NCBI RefSeq assembly: GCF_918698005.1
Contig: NZ_CAKKLJ010000005.1
Location: forward strand, 186,001 to 250,000
Direction of reading: 5' to 3'
Length of the DNA: 64,000 nt
From: Microbacterium sp. Bi121
Lineage (GTDB): Bacteria > Actinomycetota > Actinomycetes > Actinomycetales > Microbacteriaceae
The position numbers and the translations under genes were made by a program. Positions 9,707 through 17,976 of this stretch are shown here, piece by piece. Each line of letters begins with the position of its first letter. Within the stretch, counting starts at the first letter, position 1. The notes under the pieces are model-generated. The model had not been told where the DNA came from and did not search any database. It saw nothing but the letters and a program-made list of their open reading frames with translations.

Positions 9707-10213
9707 CTACGCGAGCGGAGCCTCCATGCTCAGCGCGGCGCGAAGCTGTTCCCTGGCCTTCTGATAACGCCCGCGGGCGGTGGATGCCGGGATGCCGAGC
9801 AGCTCGGCCGCATCGGCCAGGCTGAGCCGGTCCCAGTGCACGAGCCGGACGAGTTCTGCGAGCTCGGGGTCGAGCCGGGCGATGGCGTCACGCACGTCGG
9901 CGCCTTCGTCGGCTGCCGGCGCCGTGGCGCCCTCGCGAACGCGTCCGCGGATGCGATCGGCCAGGGCCCAGCGGCGGCGCTCCCCTCTGGTGTGATTCTG
10001 CAGCGTGCCGCGGGCGATGCCGAACAGCCACATGCGAGCGCGCTCCGGGTCGGCGGGCAGGTCCTTCACCCTGCGCCAGGCGACGACCATGGTCTCGCCG
10101 AGAAGGTCGGGCGCATCGTCGGCGTTCGTTCGGCGAGAGAGGTAGGCCAGGAGATCGGCGGCATTGCTCTCGAACGCTCCGACCAGTGCCCGGCTCTCAG
10201 GCTCACGCCTCAT
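9707..10213 (-). CDS. RNA polymerase sigma factor, ECF-type (sigma-70 family)
   Basis: At 168 aa it has only sigma regions 2 and 4. Region 2 is seen in LLAYLSRRTNADDAPDLLGETMVVAWRRVKDLP and WLFGIARGTLQNHTRGERRR. Region 4 is the helix-turn-helix VHWDRLSLADAAELLGIPASTARGRYQKAREQLRAAL. The ATG at 10213 overlaps the stop of the upstream membrane-protein gene (ATGA), so the two are translated together. Longer in-frame starts up to 10360 would lie inside the upstream gene. Target genes are not apparent. Confidence 0.88.
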   Translation of the reverse strand: MRREPESRALVGAFESNAADLLAYLSRRTNADDAPDLLGETMVVAWRRVKDLPADPERARMWLFGIARGTLQNHTRGERRRWALADRIRGRVREGATAPAADEGADVRDAIARLDPELAELVRLVHWDRLSLADAAELLGIPASTARGRYQKAREQLRAALSMEAPLA

Positions 10214-10830
10214 TCGGCGGCACCCGTTCCGTCCCAGTCCTCGCCCTCGCAGTGGAGCTGGCTGTGGGAATCGGTCCCGGCAAGCGCTCCGCTGTCGTAG
10301 CCGTGCATCTTCAACTCCATGTGCAGCGCCTCCGAGAGCGCCTGCTCGTGGGCAGTCCATGCCTCAAGGTCCGGCAGCCGCGGGTCCGCGCTGTTCTCGG
10401 CGTCCCGGCTGTCCGCCATCACCGCCAGGTACTTCGCGACGAAGGGCTCGGCCGCGGCCTCGACGTCGGTGTTCGCGAACCACTCGTCCACGACGCGGTT
10501 CACGTCACCCTGGATCAATGGCTTGTGGGTGTCGAATCCGCTGAAACGGATCTCGCACTCACCCCACGTCGGCGAGGTGTAGGCATAGCTCCGGTCGGGA
10601 TTCTCCAAGCCGTCGCCCCAGAGCCAGTCCGAAGACGCCGTCGCGACCCCCGCTCCTCCGGCCATGAGAATCGCCAGCACACCCGTGATGACTGCGGCCC
10701 GCTTGGCCCGCGGGGCGACGCGAACCTCCTTACGAGCGTCCGCGACCATCGCGAGCACGTCGCGATCGTCGACCGTCGCCGCCGGCGGTGCGGCAGCATC
10801 CAGCAGATCATCCAGAGCATCCCTGGTCAT
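10210..10830 (-). CDS. Single-pass membrane protein, possible anti-sigma factor
   Basis: I do not recognise a family. The 206-aa protein has a cytoplasmic N-terminus of about 47 residues, one membrane helix (AAVITGVLAILMAGGAGVATA), and an extracytoplasmic domain of about 130 residues with two cysteines (WGECEIRF and LHCEGEDW) that could form a disulfide. The ATG at 10830 has GAGGAGG 5 bp upstream; an in-frame ATG 33 bp earlier has no such site, so the shorter start is chosen. The ATGA overlap with the sigma gene and the topology suggest it senses envelope state and controls that sigma factor. Gene order (partner before sigma) is the reverse of the usual one. Confidence 0.7.
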   Translation of the reverse strand: MTRDALDDLLDAAAPPAATVDDRDVLAMVADARKEVRVAPRAKRAAVITGVLAILMAGGAGVATASSDWLWGDGLENPDRSYAYTSPTWGECEIRFSGFDTHKPLIQGDVNRVVDEWFANTDVEAAAEPFVAKYLAVMADSRDAENSADPRLPDLEAWTAHEQALSEALHMELKMHGYDSGALAGTDSHSQLHCEGEDWDGTGAAE

Positions 10831-10899
10831 GAGTTCCTCCTCGTCGGGGGTGGGTTCACTCATGACGTGTCCGGCAGCGGCGATTTCGTCCGCGGCGCG

Positions 10900-11487
10900 T
10901 CAGATCTTCCACGGCAGGTCGTGGATGCCGCCCAGCGCCTCCTGCGCGAGTGACTCCGGCGTGCCGTGCCCTGCCCCGCGCTCCGCCCAGACACGCAGCG
11001 CCGACAGAACAGCGGTCGCGTGGGCCGCACCGAGGATGTCGGCGGGGATCGCAGCGATTCCGCTGCGGCGCGCGGCCTGCGAGATTCCGTCGGCGAGTCG
11101 CGCGCTGCGCAGCCCGGTGTCGCGGACCAGCTCCTCCTCCAGCCCCATCGCGCTCGCATTGCGCAGCGCGAGTGCGAGCGGGTCTGGGGCGAAGTCGTCC
11201 ACGACGTGCAGCAGGATCCCGCGCACCGGATCGGCGCCGGCTGCCGCACCCAGCGCGGTGAGCGCCTCGAGCGCCTGATCGATCCGTGCGTCGAGCCCCG
11301 ACCACAGCACATCGCTCTTCGAGGAGAAGTAGTTGAAGAAGCTCGATCGGCTCACCCCGGCTCGCCGAGTGATGTCGGCGACGGAGGTCGCCTCGTACCC
11401 CTGCTCGAGGAACAGCTCGCACGCTGCCTCGGCGAGCGTCTCGCGCGACGACGCGCGAGGGCGTCCTGGGCGCGGCTCGTTTCTCAC
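10900..11487 (-). CDS. TetR-family transcriptional regulator
   Basis: The 195-aa protein has a standard TetR DNA-binding domain at residues about 11-57 (RETLAEAACELFLEQGYEATSVADITRRAGVSRSSFFNYFSSKSDVLW). The C-terminal ligand domain is not specific enough to name an effector. The GTG at 11487 gives the normal short basic leader before the domain; a longer frame to 11625 adds Cys/Arg-rich residues with no family match. It is divergent from lipB, but lipB need not be its target. Confidence 0.88.
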   Translation of the reverse strand: MRNEPRPGRPRASSRETLAEAACELFLEQGYEATSVADITRRAGVSRSSFFNYFSSKSDVLWSGLDARIDQALEALTALGAAAGADPVRGILLHVVDDFAPDPLALALRNASAMGLEEELVRDTGLRSARLADGISQAARRSGIAAIPADILGAAHATAVLSALRVWAERGAGHGTPESLAQEALGGIHDLPWKI

Positions 11488-11614
11488 GCATTCACCGTAT
11501 CGCGCCGGCGTCCGCAGGAAGCGACGGCGATGGAAGAACAGTTTTCCGGCTTCGCACGCGTCGGAAGGCACGATTTCCTTCTCGCATCGCTGGCACTCCG
11601 CGTCGCATGGGCGT

Positions 11615-11662
11615 CGACGAGTCACCTCGTCGAGGGGTATTGTTAGACAGCATCCAATAACC
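11615..11662. promoter_or_regulatory. Inverted repeats between tetR-type gene and lipB
   Basis: Two inverted repeats lie close together. CGACGAG-TCAC-CTCGTCG (11615-11632) is perfect with 7-bp arms. GGTATTG and CAATAACC (11636-11642 and 11655-11662) form an imperfect repeat 12 bp apart. TATTGT and TAGACA inside this stretch are possible -10 elements for lipB. Either repeat could be the TetR-type regulator's operator. Confidence 0.35.
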
Positions 11663-11675
11663 CGGGAAGGCGATC

Positions 11676-12347
11676 ATGCTCGACATTCTCACCGCGGGAC
11701 TCGCACCGCGGTTCGTCCCGTATGTGGACGGCTGGGAGCTGCAGCGCAACGTCCACCACGACGTGGCCTTCGGCAGCCGCCCAGACACGCTCATCCTTCT
11801 CGAGCACGAGGCCGTTTACACCGCAGGCAAGCGCACCGAGCCGCAGGAGCGGCCGCGAGACGGCACTCCCGTCGTCGACGTGGATCGCGGCGGCAAGATC
11901 ACCTGGCACGGTCCGGGACAGCTTGTCGGGTACCCGATCGTGCGTCTGCCGGAGCCGATGGACGTCGTCGCGCATGTTCGCCGGCTCGAGCGCGTGCTCA
12001 TCGAGATCCTCCGCCCGCTGGGCGTCGCCGGCTATCAGGTCGAGGGGCGCAGCGGCGTGTGGGTGCGCCGGCCGCTCAGCGAGGACAAGATCGCCGCGAT
12101 CGGCGTACGAGTGCAGAACGGCGTGACCATGCACGGCTTCGCCATCAACTGCGACAACACGCTTTCCGGGTTCCGCGGGATCATCCCCTGCGGCATCACG
12201 GATGCCGGCGTCACGACCATCAGCGAGGTCGTGGGCCGTGACGTCTCCCCCGCTGACATCGTGGATGCCGTCGCCGAAGCCTTCGTCGACGAACACGCGG
12301 ATGCCGAGTCCGTGCCGACTGCCCAGTACGAAGGAGTTTCCGCGTGA
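11676..12347 (+). CDS. lipB: Octanoyl-ACP:protein octanoyltransferase LipB
   Basis: LipB moves an octanoyl group from acyl carrier protein to lipoyl domains of 2-oxoacid dehydrogenases and the glycine cleavage system. The 223-aa product shows [35 protein letters not shown], the [21 protein letters not shown] segment with the catalytic Lys region, and FRGIIPCGI with the conserved Cys. A GGAAGG site precedes the ATG. It overlaps lipA (GTGA), so both steps of lipoate synthesis are coupled. Confidence 0.96.
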   Translation: MLDILTAGLAPRFVPYVDGWELQRNVHHDVAFGSRPDTLILLEHEAVYTAGKRTEPQERPRDGTPVVDVDRGGKITWHGPGQLVGYPIVRLPEPMDVVAHVRRLERVLIEILRPLGVAGYQVEGRSGVWVRRPLSEDKIAAIGVRVQNGVTMHGFAINCDNTLSGFRGIIPCGITDAGVTTISEVVGRDVSPADIVDAVAEAFVDEHADAESVPTAQYEGVSA

Positions 12348-13336
12348 GCGCCGCTGCCCCCGAGGGTCGCAAGCTCCTGCGCCTCGAAGTCCGAAACGCC
12401 GAGACGCCGATCGAGCGCAAGCCGGAGTGGATCAAGACGAAGGCGAAGATGGGTCCGGAGTACCAGGCCCTGCACTCGCTGGTGAAGGACGAGGGCCTGC
12501 ACACCGTCTGCCAGGAGGCCGGCTGCCCGAACATCTTCGAGTGCTGGGAGGACCGCGAGGCGACCTTCCTCATCGGCGGCTCGCAGTGCACGCGTCGCTG
12601 CGACTTCTGCCAGATCGACACCGGCAAGCCCGATGCGTACGACACCGACGAGCCGCGCCGCGTCGCCGAGAGCGTCACCCGGATGGGTCTGAGGTACGCG
12701 ACCGTCACGAGCGTCGCCCGCGACGACCTCCCCGACACCGGCGCATGGCTGAACGCCGAGACAGTGCGCCGCATCCACGCCGAGAACCCGAACACCGGCG
12801 TCGAGCTGCTCGCGAACGAGCACAACGGCGACCCGGAGTTCCTGGGTCAGATCTTCGACGCTCGGCCCGAGGTTTTCGCGCACAACGTCGAGACCGTGCC
12901 GCGCATCTTCAAGCGCATCCGCCCGGCGTTCAAGTACGAGCGGTCGCTGGATGTCATCACGCAGGGGCACGCAGCCGGACTCATCACCAAGTCCAATCTC
13001 ATCCTCGGCATGGGCGAAGAGCCCGAAGAGGTCGTGCAGGCACTCAATGACCTGCACGAGGCCGGCTGCGACATCATCACGATCACGCAGTACCTTCGCC
13101 CGACGCCGCGGCACCTGCCGGTGGCCCGCTGGGTGAAGCCCGCCGAGTTCGTCGAGTTCAAGGAGGAGGCCGAGCGCATCGGGTTCCTCGGCGTTCTCGC
13201 CGGCCCGCTCGTGCGCTCGTCGTACCGTGCCGGGCGCCTGTGGGCGCAGTCGATGATCTCGAAGGGGCGCGAGATCCCGCCGCACCTGGCACACATCGCC
13301 GCGGGCGCGGACCTGGGTTTCGCGCAGGCCGTCTGA
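12344..13336 (+). CDS. lipA: Lipoyl synthase (radical SAM)
   Basis: LipA inserts two sulfurs into protein-bound octanoyl chains. The 330-aa protein has the auxiliary-cluster cysteines at residues 56, 61 and 67 ([12 protein letters not shown]) and the radical-SAM CX3CX2C at 82, 86 and 89 (CTRRCDFC). The C-terminal RSSYRAG motif, which supplies the serine ligand of the auxiliary cluster, is present. The GTG start overlaps the lipB stop. Confidence 0.97.
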   Translation: MSAAAPEGRKLLRLEVRNAETPIERKPEWIKTKAKMGPEYQALHSLVKDEGLHTVCQEAGCPNIFECWEDREATFLIGGSQCTRRCDFCQIDTGKPDAYDTDEPRRVAESVTRMGLRYATVTSVARDDLPDTGAWLNAETVRRIHAENPNTGVELLANEHNGDPEFLGQIFDARPEVFAHNVETVPRIFKRIRPAFKYERSLDVITQGHAAGLITKSNLILGMGEEPEEVVQALNDLHEAGCDIITITQYLRPTPRHLPVARWVKPAEFVEFKEEAERIGFLGVLAGPLVRSSYRAGRLWAQSMISKGREIPPHLAHIAAGADLGFAQAV

Positions 13337-13393
13337 AATTCCTCGCTTGCTCTCGCCGCGACCCCTACACTGGTCGGCATCGAGAGGAGCCTC

Positions 13394-15817
13394 GTGGACC
13401 GCGACGACCCGACGTCGCCGGCATCCGTCTTCGCATCCGTCGACGTCGACGCGGATGCTGCCCGGCAGTGGATCGCTGACGGCCTCACGCGGCAGGCCGA
13501 GCTCGGCGAACGCCACGCGTTGAGCGCGAGTCAGCGCGCCGATCTGACTCAGCTGCTCAGCGGCACGTGGTGGGAGTCGATCTTCGAGAACGAGGGCGAC
13601 GCCGACGAAGAGCCGCGCGCGCTGCTCGAACGCGCGCTGCCGCCGGTCGTCCGCGCCGCCGACCGGCTTCCGGCCGGTGGACTGGTCCTCTCCCTGTACC
13701 TGCGCAACCTCGTCAACAGCGCGTGGGCGCTCACGTGGGACCACGAGACGCTCGCACTCGCCATTCGCGTCGCGTGCGCGGCCGCCGCCGCCGCGCGGAA
13801 GCGCCGCGCCGATCCGCTGTGCACGCTCGGCTGGCACCTGCTGGAGTTCCTGCTGCTGGAGTTCCGCGTCGAATCCGCTCTGCTGGCGGGCCGGCTCGAC
13901 ATCGTGGACCGAGCGGCGGACGATGCAGTGGACGCTGCGGCCGTCATCGTCGAAGCCGTCCGAGCTCTGACGATCGACGACGCGGAGGAGCACGCCAGGC
14001 GAGGGCACGGTGTTCTCGAGGCCGAGGCGTCCAACGAGCTGGCCTATTACCGCACGGTCCGCGACGGCGCCCGCCTCGCACAGAGGATGCTGGAGGGCTT
14101 CGTCGGCGACGCTGACGAAGAGCTCGAACGCTTGCGCGTCCGCGTCGCGACCACTCCGTTCAACCCCGTCGACGCCAGCGAACTGCGCGGTCATCTGACG
14201 GCCATCGGGACGGTCTGCGTCTCTCAAGATCGCGACCGCCTCCACATCGACGAGGGGCGCGTGCGCTTCATATACCCGTTCGGGGTGCGCAGTCGTCACC
14301 ATCAGACACACATCGAGATCACGGAATCGCTCGTCCTCGCTGCGCAGCGAAGACGAGCCGACGGCGGGACGATCGGCGGCGTGCCGATCAAGGGGGTGCG
14401 CCGACGTCTCGATCTGAGCGACGTGTGGCAGGGAACGGACAGCTTCGGGCGCGGCTATCGCGGTGCGACGATCGAGCTCGGCGACATCCGGGTCGAGCAT
14501 CCGGGTAACGATCGAACGCCGCAGATCATCAGAACGCGTGTCCAGCTGTCTCATCTGGGAAACAATGCGATCATCTTCGAGATCGATCTGGCCGACCATG
14601 CGGCGCACCACGTGGCCGAGACCGTCCATCTCGCGACGCCTTCCTTCGGCGATCTCAGGGAGATTCCAGAACTGCTGCGCATGCGCAGCGACGCCGGCGA
14701 CCTGGCCGGGCTGCCCCAGCTCGTCGACGATCTCCTCGACGACATCGGCGCACTCGATCCGGAGGCGACGGTCGCCGCACGCGAAGGATCGTTCGGCGTG
14801 ATCACCAGTGTGCTCGCAGCGTCGAGGGTCCGTGGGCGCACACGGACGGCGCTCACGAGCGCTGGCGAGCTCCTCGATGTGTGGGGAAACCAGCCGCTCA
14901 TCCACCCGTTGCCGAGCGGCGCAGCCAGCATCGCCGACTGGACGATGTACGACCTCGACGGCATCCACACCTGGTCTCTCCTGCATCTAAACAGCGAGAT
15001 CCTCGCCTCCAACAGCAACGTCTCGCTGCTCGCGAGTCTCGGATCTCCGGATTTCGCCGTTCAGGACATCGAGAGCTTTCTGGAGTTCGCACACAGCATG
15101 CACGGCATGTACCAGGGCTGGCAGGACACGATCCGCTACTTCGCCGAGCAGATCGCTCAGTTGCTGCGCGATGCGGAACTGCTTCTGTCCCGTGCCGAGT
15201 CGACGCCGGACTCGGCCGACGCGCGCGCAGGCGCCATCGGCGAGCTGAACGAACTCGTGAACCGCGTCGAGCGCACCGAGTTGGCGCTGCAATCGTTCGT
15301 GCAGTCGAACGAGGCGATCATGCTGTTCATCGAATCGCCGACGATCGTGACCTCTCCCCCGCTGCGAGTCGACCTCGACACCGTCCTGAGATCGAACGGC
15401 TACACCCGACTTCGGGACGGCTTCACCCGGGCGGTGCGCGATGTGCTCGGTACCAGGCTGCAGCCGCTTCTGGAGGTCGTGCACCGGCGCATGGAGCAGG
15501 CCTTCGCCGCGGAGCAAGCGCTGCAGGTGCGCGAGCAGCGCGAGCACCAGGCAGCGATGGAGGAGATGCGCGAGGCGCGCGAGCGGCGCAACTCCCGGCT
15601 GCTCGAGCTGCTCGGCGCCGTATTCGCCGCGGTGGGGTTCGCCGGTCTCGCCTCGGTGCTCCAGGCCGGGCATCCGGAATGGGGCGCCGCTGAGGCGTGG
15701 GTGCTGTTCGCCGCAGTGCTCGGCCTGGCCGCGCTAACGGGTGCGGTGCTCGCCGCTGTCACGCGTGCCGGCCGCCGCAGCCGCCGCGGAAGCGGACCCC
15801 GAGATGAGCCCGGATGA
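13394..15817 (+). CDS. Large hypothetical protein with C-terminal coiled coil and two membrane helices
   Basis: I do not recognise this 807-aa protein. Residues 1-270 look helical and rich in Ala, Arg and Glu. Residues about 270-430 look beta-rich, with the IGGVPIKGVRRRLDLSDVW segment. Residues about 560-735 are helical and end in a charged coiled coil (EQREHQAAMEEMREARERR). Two hydrophobic helices follow at about 735-757 and 767-789, then a basic tail. The layout resembles CorA-like proteins in outline, but no GxN motif is seen. The GTG at 13394 has GAGAGGAG upstream and a TACACT -10-like box at 13366-13371. It overlaps the next GNAT gene by ATGA. Confidence 0.75.
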   Translation: MDRDDPTSPASVFASVDVDADAARQWIADGLTRQAELGERHALSASQRADLTQLLSGTWWESIFENEGDADEEPRALLERALPPVVRAADRLPAGGLVLSLYLRNLVNSAWALTWDHETLALAIRVACAAAAAARKRRADPLCTLGWHLLEFLLLEFRVESALLAGRLDIVDRAADDAVDAAAVIVEAVRALTIDDAEEHARRGHGVLEAEASNELAYYRTVRDGARLAQRMLEGFVGDADEELERLRVRVATTPFNPVDASELRGHLTAIGTVCVSQDRDRLHIDEGRVRFIYPFGVRSRHHQTHIEITESLVLAAQRRRADGGTIGGVPIKGVRRRLDLSDVWQGTDSFGRGYRGATIELGDIRVEHPGNDRTPQIIRTRVQLSHLGNNAIIFEIDLADHAAHHVAETVHLATPSFGDLREIPELLRMRSDAGDLAGLPQLVDDLLDDIGALDPEATVAAREGSFGVITSVLAASRVRGRTRTALTSAGELLDVWGNQPLIHPLPSGAASIADWTMYDLDGIHTWSLLHLNSEILASNSNVSLLASLGSPDFAVQDIESFLEFAHSMHGMYQGWQDTIRYFAEQIAQLLRDAELLLSRAESTPDSADARAGAIGELNELVNRVERTELALQSFVQSNEAIMLFIESPTIVTSPPLRVDLDTVLRSNGYTRLRDGFTRAVRDVLGTRLQPLLEVVHRRMEQAFAAEQALQVREQREHQAAMEEMREARERRNSRLLELLGAVFAAVGFAGLASVLQAGHPEWGAAEAWVLFAAVLGLAALTGAVLAAVTRAGRRSRRGSGPRDEPG

Positions 15818-16512
15818 GCATGCGCATCGAACCGACAGCGGATGCGCGCCTGCTCGAGACTGTCTATCTCGAGATCCTCGAGCCGAGCTTTCCCGCGAAG
15901 GAGCTCACCCCGCGCACCGCGTTCCTCGAGCAGGTGCGGGATGGTGATCTCGATGCGCTTGTCGCCCGTACGGACGGCGCAGTGTGCGGGGCGATCGTCG
16001 GCGAACGCGTCGGATCGACCGTCCTCATCGCCTGGCTCGCTGTGACAACGAACCGGCGCGACCGCGGCGTCGGTTCAGCGCTCCTGGCTGCCGGGATCGA
16101 GCGCTGGTCGGCATCACCGGACGTAGACCTCGTACTGGCGGAGATCGAGCGGCCCGACATGCATCTCGCGGACACCGCGTTCGGCGACCCGTATCGACGC
16201 ATCGAGTTCTACGCGCGACACGGAGCGGCCGCACTCGTCATGCCCTACTACCAGCCGCCCATCTCCGAGGGGATGCCCCGGGTTCGCGGCCTCATCCTCG
16301 CACTCGTCGCCTCGGCCACCCGCGCACCCGTCCCACGGATGCTCGACGCCGCCGAAGCGGAAGCCCTTCGGGGCTACCTGCTGGAGACGTTCGGCCCCGC
16401 GCATCGCGCGCATCGCGGCGATGACGAGACGGTGCGCATACACGCCGCAGCCGGCGCCGCTGATGGCATCCGCGTCATCGCCCTGAACGACTACGAAGAG
16501 ATTCCGGTCTGA
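15814..16512 (+). CDS. GNAT-family N-acetyltransferase coupled to the 807-aa membrane protein
   Basis: The 232-aa protein has a GNAT core: the acetyl-CoA-binding loop lies in LAVTTNRRDRGVGSALLAAGIERW (about residues 71-94), with the RxxGxG/A-type motif. A C-terminal extension of about 80 residues follows the core and has no obvious match. Its ATG overlaps the stop of the upstream membrane-protein gene, so the two should be made together. Substrate unknown; whether it modifies the membrane protein is only a guess. Confidence 0.8.
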   Translation: MSMRIEPTADARLLETVYLEILEPSFPAKELTPRTAFLEQVRDGDLDALVARTDGAVCGAIVGERVGSTVLIAWLAVTTNRRDRGVGSALLAAGIERWSASPDVDLVLAEIERPDMHLADTAFGDPYRRIEFYARHGAAALVMPYYQPPISEGMPRVRGLILALVASATRAPVPRMLDAAEAEALRGYLLETFGPAHRAHRGDDETVRIHAAAGAADGIRVIALNDYEEIPV

Positions 16513-16525
16513 GCACGCCTCAGCG

Positions 16526-17026
16526 TCAGTCGGCGCTCATCACCGACTGGACGGTGCCGTCCGAGGCGAGATTCACCAGCAGCACTTCGTCTGTGTCATC
16601 CGCATCGAGGGCGTACTCGAGGACGGCGAAGGGTTCGCTGCCGCCGTGCTCGTCGGCCAGGATCGTCATGCTCATCAGGCGGAGCGAGCGGATGATGTCG
16701 ACGGCTGCGTCTCCGCTGACATCGATCAGCAGGTCAGGCAGATCCTCGCCGTAGGCCTCCTGCTGCTGCAGGATGAACTCGGTCACCTCACTCGTGCGAT
16801 CGTCGACCTCGGCGAGCATGCCGCGGCGTGCCGTCGCATCCACGTTCTCGATCCCAGAGATCAGCGCGGCGGCGATGTCGAGGGCGTCGGGCGAGATGTC
16901 GTCCTGGTCCGGCGCGGTGAGGTCGACAGTCACCGTCTGGTCGCCGAGATCCACCGTCTCGCTCCAGAAGATCGATCCGTCCGGCCCCGAGGACAGGAGC
17001 CCGAAGTAGTCGTGTTCGATCGCCAT
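16526..17026 (-). CDS. Probable DUF2004-type protein
   Basis: This 166-aa acidic protein (MAIEHDYFGLLSSGPDGSIFW at the start) resembles the DUF2004 family, including a C-terminal FAVLEYALDADDTDEVLLVNLASDGTV. The match is from memory and moderate. No catalytic motif, signal peptide or membrane segment is visible. It lies 21 bp downstream of ftsY on the same strand and may be read from the smc-ftsY transcript. The start has no strong ribosome-binding site. Confidence 0.65.
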   Translation of the reverse strand: MAIEHDYFGLLSSGPDGSIFWSETVDLGDQTVTVDLTAPDQDDISPDALDIAAALISGIENVDATARRGMLAEVDDRTSEVTEFILQQQEAYGEDLPDLLIDVSGDAAVDIIRSLRLMSMTILADEHGGSEPFAVLEYALDADDTDEVLLVNLASDGTVQSVMSAD

Positions 17027-17047
17027 AACGCTATGAAACCAGTCCGA

Positions 17048-17923
17048 TCACTGCCCGACAAGGGATGCCACGAAGACATGCGGTGTGAATCCGGTGAGGT
17101 CGTCGATCCCCTCTCCCTGACCGAGGAGCTTCACCGGGATGCCGGTGCGCTCCTGCACCGCGAGAACGAAGCCGCCCTTGGCGGAACCATCGAGTTTTGT
17201 GATCACCAGACCGGTGACGCCGGCATGCTCGAGGAACGCCTCCGCCTGCATGACACCGTTCTGACCTGTGGTGGCATCGAGAACCAGCAGCACCTCGCTG
17301 ATCGGTGCCTGCTTCTCGATCACACGGCGGATCTTGGACAGCTCGTCCATCAGCCCGCCCTTGGTGTGCAAGCGGCCGGCGGTGTCGATGATCGCGATCT
17401 CGATGCCTTCGCGCTGGGCGAATTCGATGGTCTGGTAAGCGACGGATGCCGGATCCTGGCCCTCCTGCTGCGGCCGGACGATGGCGGCTCCCCCGCGCTG
17501 CGCCCACGTGGCGAGCTGATCGACCGCCGCTGCACGGAACGTGTCCGCTGCACCGACGACGACGCTGCGCTGGTAACCGCGCAGGAACTTCGTGAACTTG
17601 CCGATCGTCGTGGTCTTGCCGACTCCGTTCACGCCCACGACGAGCACCACGGCCGGACGCTCGGTGAGTTTGAGCGTGGTGTCGAACTTCGCGAAATGCT
17701 CTTCGAGGGTCTCCCGCAGCATCCGCTGCAGATCCTTCGGATCGGTCGTGCGGTAGCGCTCGACCTTGTCTCGCAGCTCATCGACGATGCGCTCAGTGAT
17801 ATCGGGCCCGAAATCAGCGGTGATCAGAGCTGTCTCGAGGTCCTCCCACGTCGTCTCATCGATCGTGGGTTTGACGAACATGCCGCGCAGCGCGCGGCCG
17901 AGGGACCAGGACTTCTCCGCCAT
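17048..17923 (-). CDS. ftsY: Signal recognition particle receptor FtsY
   Basis: FtsY is the membrane-associated GTPase that receives the Ffh-ribosome complex. The 291-aa protein carries the NG domain only, with VNGVGKTTTIGKFTKFL (P-loop, about residue 97), GAADTFRAAAVDQL, DTAGRLHTKGGLMDEL and TKLDGSAKGGFVLAV. It lacks the long acidic A domain of E. coli FtsY. It follows smc after 53 bp on the same strand, the usual actinobacterial arrangement. Confidence 0.97.
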   Translation of the reverse strand: MAEKSWSLGRALRGMFVKPTIDETTWEDLETALITADFGPDITERIVDELRDKVERYRTTDPKDLQRMLRETLEEHFAKFDTTLKLTERPAVVLVVGVNGVGKTTTIGKFTKFLRGYQRSVVVGAADTFRAAAVDQLATWAQRGGAAIVRPQQEGQDPASVAYQTIEFAQREGIEIAIIDTAGRLHTKGGLMDELSKIRRVIEKQAPISEVLLVLDATTGQNGVMQAEAFLEHAGVTGLVITKLDGSAKGGFVLAVQERTGIPVKLLGQGEGIDDLTGFTPHVFVASLVGQ

Positions 17924-17976
17924 GCCTCCAGCCTATGCGGTGCCGGCCCCGTGCAGTTGCGGCGGACGCCGGATGC

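Noticed and set aside
12035..14986. 983-aa open frame on the minus strand
   Set aside because: It runs antisense to lipB, lipA and the 807-aa gene, lacks any family motif, and is a by-product of high GC3 in those genes.
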